This document shows, piece after piece, positions 58,428-64,000 of a stretch of DNA of 64,000 nucleotides. Position 1 is the first letter of the stretch. Every line of letters starts with the position of its first letter. The notes under the pieces were generated by a model. The model worked only from the letters and a program-made list of their open reading frames with translations. It was not told the DNA's origin and did no database searches. The position numbers were made by a program, and so were the translations under genes. Source of the DNA: Stutzerimonas stutzeri (GTDB taxonomy: Bacteria; Pseudomonadota; Gammaproteobacteria; Pseudomonadales; Pseudomonadaceae); assembly GCF_013522825.1 (NCBI RefSeq), contig NZ_JAAMQZ010000015.1:1-64000 (forward strand), read 5' to 3'.

Positions 58428-59312
58428 ATGACCACGAGCACGTCGTATACCACCCCCTATGGTTCGCCCACACCAGTCCGTACCTGCAGGCGACTGGTGC
58501 GGTTGATCATCTCTTGGCTGGCCCTCTATTGGCTGATAACCGTGGCTGCCAGTGCCCAGGCAAGCCCTCCGCTGACCCTGAAACTGGGAGGTTCACCAGA
58601 CGCTATCGCCTATGCCCGGCTGCTGCTGGGAGGTGCGTTGGAAGCCATCGGCCATCAAGTGACAATCGAGGAAACGACCGACCAAGGCGACATTCCCATG
58701 ACCCGCCTGGAAGTCATGCTCAAGCGTGGCGAAATCAGTGCCTTGATTCTCGGCCGGACGGCTGAGCGTGACCACAAGTTCCTTCAGGTGCCTGTCGGCA
58801 TGACCGACAACCTGGTCAACCAGCGCATCCTCTTCATCTCCAAGGGCAGCCAGCCGGACTATGATTTGGTGCGCAGCCTTGAGGATTTCCAGCAACTGGG
58901 CAAGATCGCTGCCATGGGCGAAGCATGGGCCGACCGGGCAGTCTGGGAAAGCAATGAGCTGCCGCTGAAATCCATCAGCGGTGACTGGCGACGGCTCTAC
59001 CGGATGGTAGCCTCAGCGTCACGCGGGCTCGACTACCTGCCCCGTGGCGTGCATGAAATGAGCGAAGAGTGGCGTTTGCACCCCGAGCTGGATATGGAGC
59101 GCAATCTGGTATTCGTTTACGAGCAGGACCATATTCTCTACGTCTCACCCACTCTGCCCGAAGTGCATCGGCTACTGCATGAAGCAATGCTGGCAGCCAG
59201 GGATGCCGGACTCATCCGGCAACTGGCCAGGGAACATTACGCGCAGGTATTCGAACCACCGGTGAGCCTGCAGAAACGGCACCCCATCCACCTGCGCTCG
59301 GCTGTGCCGTAA
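58428..59312 (+). CDS. Periplasmic substrate-binding-like protein
   Basis: The 294-residue protein has an N-terminal signal (LIISWLALYWLITVAASAQA, cut near residue 45) and a family 3-type solute-binding fold (LTLKLGGSPDAIAYARLLL at the start of the mature part). No permease or ATPase gene is nearby. A divergent position from a FecI-type gene suggests iron regulation, but the ligand and role are unknown. Such orphan domains can be sensors or scavengers rather than transporters. Confidence 0.7.
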   Translation: MTTSTSYTTPYGSPTPVRTCRRLVRLIISWLALYWLITVAASAQASPPLTLKLGGSPDAIAYARLLLGGALEAIGHQVTIEETTDQGDIPMTRLEVMLKRGEISALILGRTAERDHKFLQVPVGMTDNLVNQRILFISKGSQPDYDLVRSLEDFQQLGKIAAMGEAWADRAVWESNELPLKSISGDWRRLYRMVASASRGLDYLPRGVHEMSEEWRLHPELDMERNLVFVYEQDHILYVSPTLPEVHRLLHEAMLAARDAGLIRQLAREHYAQVFEPPVSLQKRHPIHLRSAVP

Positions 59313-59336
59313 TGGGACAACAGCACCCTGCTCACC

Positions 59337-59849
59337 TCAGCGAAACAGCCGCTGCCGACGGCGCGGAAACAACAGTCCACGCAGCAGCAGGAAGAGACTT
59401 TCGCCAATCCAGGCCGCAAGCAGTGCCCAGCTCAGCCCCCAGGCAATCGCTTCCGGCGCCAGCATTACCTGAAAGCGATAACTGTTCCAGACCTGGCCGC
59501 GAATGCTCTGATCCGCCCCGAACAGCACATGCCAGGCCTGGGTATACCAGGGCCCCTGCATGAAGCGCCATTCACGCTCCAGCAATCGCGCCCGCTCCAC
59601 CAGCCCGGCAACGCTCTGCGCATCGCTTTGAATCACCGGGTCTTCGCTGGCCTGATAGTGTTCGACCAGTGCATCCAGATCACCTTGAAAGAAGCGCCCC
59701 GCCGTCGACTCGAACCCCTGCAGCCCCTGCTGCGCCTCCAGTCGGCGAGCCTCGACGTGATTGGCATAGGCCTGGATAAAGCCCGGCACCTGCACGCCGA
59801 TCAGCAGGCCGAGGGCGAACAGGCTCAGACGCAGATAGCTTCTCAGCAT
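59337..59849 (-). CDS. DUF2937 family membrane protein
   Basis: The 170-residue protein has an N-terminal helix (LRLSLFALGLLIGVQVPGFI), a soluble helical middle, and a C-terminal hydrophobic segment (AIAWGLSWALLAAWIGESLFLLL) ending in a basic tail RRRQR. The function is unknown. ATG 59849 lies inside the end of the glutamine amidotransferase gene (7-bp overlap). It is convergent with the binding-protein gene. Confidence 0.82.
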   Translation of the reverse strand: MLRSYLRLSLFALGLLIGVQVPGFIQAYANHVEARRLEAQQGLQGFESTAGRFFQGDLDALVEHYQASEDPVIQSDAQSVAGLVERARLLEREWRFMQGPWYTQAWHVLFGADQSIRGQVWNSYRFQVMLAPEAIAWGLSWALLAAWIGESLFLLLRGLLFPRRRQRLFR

Positions 59850-60625
59850 GACGACACCTGCCCGCGTGCGATGCACTCGCCCAGCCGCCAGAGCGTCCAC
59901 TCGCCCGGCTGGTGGATGTCCCATTGCTCGTTGTCGGTCAGCGCTTCGGTCGCCAGCACCGTGACCACATCGTCAGGCGTGGTTTCGGCGGTGAAGTCCA
60001 CGGTCAGCTCGGCGTCCTTCAATTGCGCCGGGCCGAAAGGCGCACGCCGGGTGACCTGCGCCAGCTTGGTGGTACAGAAACTGAACAGCCACTCGCCATT
60101 GCTCAGCAGGCAATTGAACACGCCCCTGGCGCGGTAACCGGCGCAGGCGTCGAGCAGGTGCGGCAGCAGGTCCCGGGCCTCGACACGCTCGGGGAAATCG
60201 CTGCGCACGCGGTTGAGCAGGTCGCAGAAGGCTGCTTCGCTGTCGGTATCGCCAACCGGACGGTAGAAACCCTTCGGCGGCTGGAAATCGGCCAACTGGC
60301 CGTTGTGCGCGAAACACCAGTGCTGCCCCCAGAGTTCGCGCACGAAAGGATGGGTATTGACCAGCGCCACCTTGCCGACATTGGCATGACGGATATGGCC
60401 GATCACCACTTCGCTCTTGATCGGGTAGCGCTGGACCATCTTCGCCACTTCCGACTCGCAACTGGCCACCGGGTCCTGGAACAGACGCAGGCCGCGCCCT
60501 TCGTAGAAGGCGATGCCCCAGCCATCGCGGTGCGGGCCGGTACGCCCGCCACGCTGCATCAGCCCGGTAAAGCTGAAATGAATATCGGTAGGCACATTGG
60601 CGCTCATGCCGAGCAGTTCACACAT
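59843..60625 (-). CDS. Class II glutamine amidotransferase (YafJ-like)
   Basis: The 260-residue Ntn-type amidotransferase has the nucleophile Cys2 right after the start Met (MCELLGMS), GHIRHAN, FAHNG and GDTDSEAAF. The acceptor substrate of YafJ proteins is unknown. I use ATG 60625 with GGAG at 6 bp, because Cys must be residue 2. A 264-bp MITE-like element begins 18 bp upstream, just before the Shine-Dalgarno, and probably separates this gene from the operon's promoter. Confidence 0.92.
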   Translation of the reverse strand: MCELLGMSANVPTDIHFSFTGLMQRGGRTGPHRDGWGIAFYEGRGLRLFQDPVASCESEVAKMVQRYPIKSEVVIGHIRHANVGKVALVNTHPFVRELWGQHWCFAHNGQLADFQPPKGFYRPVGDTDSEAAFCDLLNRVRSDFPERVEARDLLPHLLDACAGYRARGVFNCLLSNGEWLFSFCTTKLAQVTRRAPFGPAQLKDAELTVDFTAETTPDDVVTVLATEALTDNEQWDIHQPGEWTLWRLGECIARGQVSSC

Positions 60626-60645
60626 CGCGATCTCCGAACGGGTTA

Positions 60646-60909
60646 GGGTCTGTTGACGTTTCAGCGCAATCCGCGTTGCAGCGCCAAATGTCGCCAGGCA
60701 AGGCGCGGGACGCAGGTAATGGTGGTTCCCTTGCCAAGTCCCGCAACGCCGCATGGCGACATTTGCCGCGCAACCCTAAGGGCCGGGCCTGTTTTTGCGC
60801 GATGCGGCGTTTCTCGTCGCTTATTTGAAACGACCAAACTTCGCTCCTCGTGCCTTGCCTCGCGCAAAAACAGGCTCCGGCGCGGACGCGATGAAACGTC
60901 AACAAACCC
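60646..60909. mobile_element. MITE-like element 2 (264 bp)
   Basis: The terminal inverted repeats are GGGTCTGTTGACGTTTCA (60646-60663) and, reversed, GGGTTTGTTGACGTTTCA (60909-60892). They are 18 bp with one mismatch, and a TA duplication flanks the element (60644-60645, 60910-60911). Inside are two further perfect palindromes, CAAATGTCGCCA (60685-60696) / TGGCGACATTTG (60754-60765) and GCCTGTTTTTGCGCG (60787-60801) / CGCGCAAAAACAGGC (60861-60875), and no gene. An internal CCCTAAGG resembles the right terminus, so the element may be composite. Confidence 0.87.
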
Positions 60910-60914
60910 TAAGG

Positions 60915-61388
60915 TCACAGGCGGGGTTCGGTTCTGGTCTGGTAGCGGTTCGCGGGACTGTAGGCCTCGTCCTCGTCTTCGGCTTCATCGAGCCGTTCAC
61001 GCAGGGTGCGCGGGTCCTCGTCGGCAGCGGCGGCTTCGCGGCGGCGTCTGAGGCTACGTTCGATTGGCCAGCGCAGCGCCACCAGCACAGCATACAGGGC
61101 AAATGCGATCAGCCCGTAGAGCGCCAGATCGGCGACTGCACGCCAGGCGTTGGCGCCGACACCGAACAGCAGATCGAGCGCGGTAATGGCCACCGCAGGG
61201 GCGAAAAGCTCCTGCTCCGGATCGACGATGGTCGGCGTCAGCAACAGTACGGCGACGATCAGTCGCAAGGGTTCACGCAGCCAGCGCCACAGGGGACGGG
61301 TCATCCGGAACCACACCAGCAGGCAGCCCAGCGCAGCCACTCCGTAGGCCGTCCAGGCAAGCAGATATTCATTGGCGATCAGGAACAT
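60915..61388 (-). CDS. Conserved membrane protein
   Basis: The 157-residue protein has three to four hydrophobic segments (NEYLLAWTAYGVAALGCLLVWF, EPLRLIVAVLLLTP, LALYGLIAFALYAVLVAL) and a charged, acidic C-terminal tail. The tail RRRREAAAADEDPRTLRERL is probably cytosolic. The family is conserved in Pseudomonas without known function. The start is ATG 61388. It lies just upstream of the amidotransferase gene, and without the MITE the two would be 23 bp apart, so they probably once formed one operon. Confidence 0.8.
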   Translation of the reverse strand: MFLIANEYLLAWTAYGVAALGCLLVWFRMTRPLWRWLREPLRLIVAVLLLTPTIVDPEQELFAPAVAITALDLLFGVGANAWRAVADLALYGLIAFALYAVLVALRWPIERSLRRRREAAAADEDPRTLRERLDEAEDEDEAYSPANRYQTRTEPRL

Positions 61389-61595
61389 GGAAGTCTCTTG
61401 TATGAGTCGGAGCGCGCACCGGCATTGACGCCGCGCATGATAACAGCCAGAAGCCTTTCTGGCCGTCAACCACGCGATGCAATGTCACTGGCCACGCTGC
61501 TTGCAACGCCGTATAAACGCTGAAAACAAAAGCTGCACCCCCCATGCGCAGCAAGAGCCATACTTGCCACAATCAGTACAGCCAGGAGAGTCCTC

Positions 61596-62036
61596 ATGAC
61601 CTACCAGCACATTCTGGTCGCTATCGACCTCACCGACGAATGCCATCCGGTCGTTGCACGGGCCCAGGCTCTGGCGACGGCGAGCAACGCCAGCCTGGCG
61701 CTGGTGCATGTCATCGAACCCATGGCCATGGCGTTCGGCGGCGATGTTCCGATGGACCTGTCGATGCTCCAGCAACAGCAGTTCGATCAGGCGCGCGAGC
61801 GCATCGCAGGCTTCGCCGACCGCTACCCAGCTCTGGCAACCGAACAGCAACACCTGGCGTATGGGCAACCTCGTCAGGAAGTCCACCGCCTGGCCAAGGA
61901 AAACAATTGCGACCTGATCGTGGTGGGCAGCCATGGTCGCCATGGTTTGGCGCTGCTGCTTGGTTCAACCGCCAACGACATTCTTCATGGCGCGCCCTGC
62001 GACGTGCTCGCGGTGCGCCTGAAAAAAGCCGAGTGA
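61596..62036 (+). CDS. Universal stress protein UspA family
   Basis: The 146-residue single-domain protein has the ATP-binding type motif in the C-terminal half (IVVGSHGRHGLALLLGSTANDILHGAPCDVLAVR, GxxGRxG-9x-GS/T form, here GSHGRHG). It is likely to bind ATP and help survival under stress or low oxygen. AGGAGAG precedes the ATG. Confidence 0.93.
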   Translation: MTYQHILVAIDLTDECHPVVARAQALATASNASLALVHVIEPMAMAFGGDVPMDLSMLQQQQFDQARERIAGFADRYPALATEQQHLAYGQPRQEVHRLAKENNCDLIVVGSHGRHGLALLLGSTANDILHGAPCDVLAVRLKKAE

Positions 62037-62041
62037 GCCCC

Positions 62042-62173
62042 GGCAGGCCACTGAAAACGTAGGCGACGACTGCATGGATGCAGAGGCGAAGCAGGAAGCC
62101 CGAGCCGAGGCAGGCAAGACGAGGCTGTTTTTAACGACGTATTGCCAACGCAGCCAGTTTTTCAGCACCTGCC
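62042..62173. repeat. Inverted-repeat element 3 (132 bp), possible MITE relative
   Basis: The ends GGCAGGCCACTGAAAA (62042-62057) and TTTTTCAGCACCTGCC (62158-62173) are imperfect inverted repeats. The inside contains GCAGGCAAGACG, close to CAGGCAAGGCG in the two MITE-like elements. There is no gene inside. CA occurs at both edges of CTGAAAA...TTTTTCAG, a possible target duplication. It starts directly after the stop of the DUF6901 gene and could serve as a terminator for the convergent pair. Confidence 0.55.
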
Positions 62174-62866
62174 TCAGGCGACTTCCACCCCCTCACCGGC
62201 ACTCATCACCAGCGGCCTGATCTTCTGCAACTGGGTTTCCAGGGAGTAGGTCAGGCTGGTTGCCATGGAAAAGAACGTGAGAAAGGCTTTCAGGTTGGAG
62301 TCGCCATGGCAGGTGGCGTGGATGCGCTGCCAGAACGCCTGATTGACCAGTTGCAGTTGCTGAAATGAATGCACCAGGCCGCGCAATTCCCAGTCGGCAT
62401 GCCGGCCTTCGCGCAGGTTGAAATATTGCCTGGCCAGATACAGGGATACGGCTCGCAGCACGAACTCATGGTTGCTGGCAAAGGGCAGATGCTGCTGCGC
62501 CATAGGTTTGAGTTTCGCCAGAACCGGGCAGGCGCTGGTCGCCATGATCACGCCCAGAAGCGCACGCAACCCTTCATCCAGCCCAACCAGCTTGTTGTAT
62601 TCACGCTCCGGCGTACGCACCCAGACCGATGCTTTCTGCACCGCCGGCAGCCCCTGGAAATCCTCGACCACCCGATGCAGATCCACCGCCGCCGGGCAAT
62701 GGCTGAAATCATCCCGGCTCAACGGGCAATTGACGCAGCGCTGATGTTCGAGACGCGTCCATTTCGGCGCCTGGGCAGCCATTGCCCTGTCGTACTCACG
62801 ATCCAGTTCGATCCGATAACTGAAGGTGTGTTCATCATCCAGGGTGATGCGATATTCAATAGCCAT
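62174..62866 (-). CDS. DUF6901 family protein, unknown function
   Basis: The 230-residue soluble protein has a short beta-strand N-terminus (MAIEYRITLDDEHTFSYRIELDREYD) and a Cys cluster CVNCPLSRDDFSHCP. A mostly helical remainder with YLARQYFNLREGRHADWELRGL follows. The cysteines suggest metal binding. GGAGCATAA precedes the ATG. I cannot assign a function. Confidence 0.78.
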   Translation of the reverse strand: MAIEYRITLDDEHTFSYRIELDREYDRAMAAQAPKWTRLEHQRCVNCPLSRDDFSHCPAAVDLHRVVEDFQGLPAVQKASVWVRTPEREYNKLVGLDEGLRALLGVIMATSACPVLAKLKPMAQQHLPFASNHEFVLRAVSLYLARQYFNLREGRHADWELRGLVHSFQQLQLVNQAFWQRIHATCHGDSNLKAFLTFFSMATSLTYSLETQLQKIRPLVMSAGEGVEVA

Positions 62867-62993
62867 TTATGCTCCATCATGATGGCAAAAACGAATCATC
62901 ACTTAACTACGGCCTGGCTGACATTGATCCATCTCATGAAGTCGACCTTGTATGTTGACTGATAGACGCTGCCGCAGCCCTCGAACGCTCCGC

Positions 62994-64000
62994 TTATTCT
63001 TCCAGCTCGGCCCAGCGCTCCAGCAATCCGTCCAGTTCCTGCTGCAGGGTCTCCAGGCGGGCCAGGACCGCAGCCGTCGTTTCGGCTGACTGCTGATAGA
63101 AAGCCGCGCCCGAGATTTCCACCTGCAACGCCTCGATGGCTTTTTCCACCTCATCGATTTTGCCGGGAAGCGCTTCCAGCTCACGCTGCAATTTGTAGCT
63201 GAGTTTCTTCTTTGCCGGCGCCGTCTCTACAACAGCCGGCGCAACTGCAGCGGGCTCGGCACTGGCCTTGGCTTCTTTCGCTTCGGCCAGGGTTTCGGCA
63301 ACGCCCAGCAAGCGTGGCGAACCACCCTGGCGCAGCCAGTCCTCATAACCACCGACGTATTCGCGCACCACGCCATTGCCCTCGAACACCAGGGTGCTGG
63401 TGACCACATTGTCGAGAAAGGCACGGTCGTGGCTGACCATCAGCACGGTACCCTGGAAGCTCAGCAGCACTTCCTCCAGCAGTTCAAGGGTTTCCACATC
63501 GAGATCATTGGTCGGCTCGTCGAGTACCAGCAGGTTGGCCGGCTTGCTGAACAGCCTGGCGAGCAAGAGTCGTGCCCGCTCACCACCAGACAGCGCTTTC
63601 ACCGGTGTACGCGCGCGTTGCGGACTGAACAGGAAGTCGCCCAGATAGCTCAGTACGTGCCGGCTCTGGCCATCGATGCTGATGAAGTCGCGGCCCTCGG
63701 CAACGTTGTCGATGACGGTCTTTTCCAGATCCAGCTGGTGACGCAACTGGTCGAAATACGCCACTTCCAGCTTGGTGCCGGCCTCCACCTTGCCGCTGGT
63801 CGGCTGCAGATCGCCCAGCAGCAGCTTGAGCAGCGTGGTCTTGCCGGTGCCGTTGGCGCCGAGCAGACCGATACGGTCGCCACGCTGCAGCACCATGGAA
63901 AAGTCACGGATCAGCGGCTCGCCGCCCGGATGGGCAAAGCTCGCATGCTCGACGACGATGACCTGCTTGCCGGACTTTTCCGCCGTTTCGATCTGGATAT
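62994..64000 (-). CDS. uup: ABC-F ATPase Uup, 3' part (5' end beyond the window)
   Basis: The partial frame continues past 64000. It encodes the linker, the second ABC domain and the C-terminal domain of an ABC-F protein. Seen are Walker A GANGTGKTT, signature LSGGERARLLLARL, Walker B LLVLDEPTNDLD, the switch His in VSHDRAFLDNV and the C-terminal coiled coil (KIDEVEKAIEALQ, ARLETLQQELDGLLERWAEL). Uup affects transposon excision and ribosome/DNA-branch processing in E. coli. An internal ATG at 63896 is not the start, because the frame stays open with homologous sequence. Confidence 0.92.
   Translation of the reverse strand, partial: IQIETAEKSGKQVIVVEHASFAHPGGEPLIRDFSMVLQRGDRIGLLGANGTGKTTLLKLLLGDLQPTSGKVEAGTKLEVAYFDQLRHQLDLEKTVIDNVAEGRDFISIDGQSRHVLSYLGDFLFSPQRARTPVKALSGGERARLLLARLFSKPANLLVLDEPTNDLDVETLELLEEVLLSFQGTVLMVSHDRAFLDNVVTSTLVFEGNGVVREYVGGYEDWLRQGGSPRLLGVAETLAEAKEAKASAEPAAVAPAVVETAPAKKKLSYKLQRELEALPGKIDEVEKAIEALQVEISGAAFYQQSAETTAAVLARLETLQQELDGLLERWAELEE

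Noticed and set aside
61560..61580. Anr/FNR box (TTGAT-N4-ATCAA) before the universal stress gene.
   Set aside because: TTGCCACAATCAG has the wrong spacing and too many mismatches.

Overview
The window is a chromosomal segment of a high-GC gammaproteobacterium, almost certainly a Pseudomonas. The evidence is the gene order mtaD-ubiG-mupP-yciK, the CpxRPS block, a MASE2 adenylate cyclase of the CyaB type, a PlpD-type patatin autotransporter and ferripyoverdine-type uptake genes. A place near the P. mendocina/oleovorans group is only a guess from gene content. I found no rRNA, tRNA, CRISPR array or intact insertion sequence.

Layout. 1-431: three tandem minus-strand sigma70-type promoters with GC-rich discriminators, firing out of the left edge. 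432-5222 (plus): methylthioadenosine/SAH deaminase, ubiquinone O-methyltransferase UbiG, MurNAc-6P phosphatase MupP, a YciK dehydrogenase and a GGDEF diguanylate cyclase, ended by a bidirectional terminator. 5292-16542 (minus): one long collinear block, in transcription order rnm-like PHP phosphoesterase, yciO, trpS, scpA, scpB, edd, glk, zwf, pgl, eda, rluB. The whole Entner-Doudoroff upper pathway lies between the condensin genes scpAB and rluB, with no hexR, gltRS, glucose porin or gap gene. 16947-20587 (plus): yciI, a small membrane protein, cpxR, a CpxP/Spy protein and the sensor cpxS. 20642-35388: housekeeping and accessory genes (nitroreductase, YkgJ, TrkH, cytosine deaminase family, CyaB, AraC regulator, EamA transporter, AbrB/Doc toxin-antitoxin pair, SelW-like, PlpD, MarR, RecQ, YecA, YbaN, TapT and a 40-residue gene). 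35564-42769: AceK, CysK, a DUF748 protein, and a MoxR ATPase / GFA / VWA cluster.

43115-59312 is an iron-acquisition region. It holds an FpvG/H/J-like periplasmic ferrisiderophore reduction module, a convergent OpmQ-PvdT-PvdR-like tripartite exporter, and two consecutive cell-surface signalling sets (TonB-dependent transducer, FecR anti-sigma, FecI-type sigma). A divergent orphan periplasmic binding protein follows. No siderophore biosynthesis gene is present, so this looks like uptake, recycling and signalling without synthesis in this window. 59337-64000: DUF2937 protein, class II glutamine amidotransferase, membrane protein, universal stress protein, DUF6901 protein, and the 3' part of the ABC-F gene uup running off the right edge.

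Three short non-coding inverted-repeat elements stand out. Two have clear MITE structure (17-18 bp terminal inverted repeats, TA target duplication). One of these inserted exactly in the TAG stop codon of a fecR gene. The other sits between two genes that would otherwise be 23 bp apart. A third, less certain element abuts another stop codon and shares an internal motif with the first two. Small REP-like hairpins occur in several other intergenic gaps. Start codons were chosen from Shine-Dalgarno position, known family N-termini and overlap with neighbours; several differ from the longest open frame.
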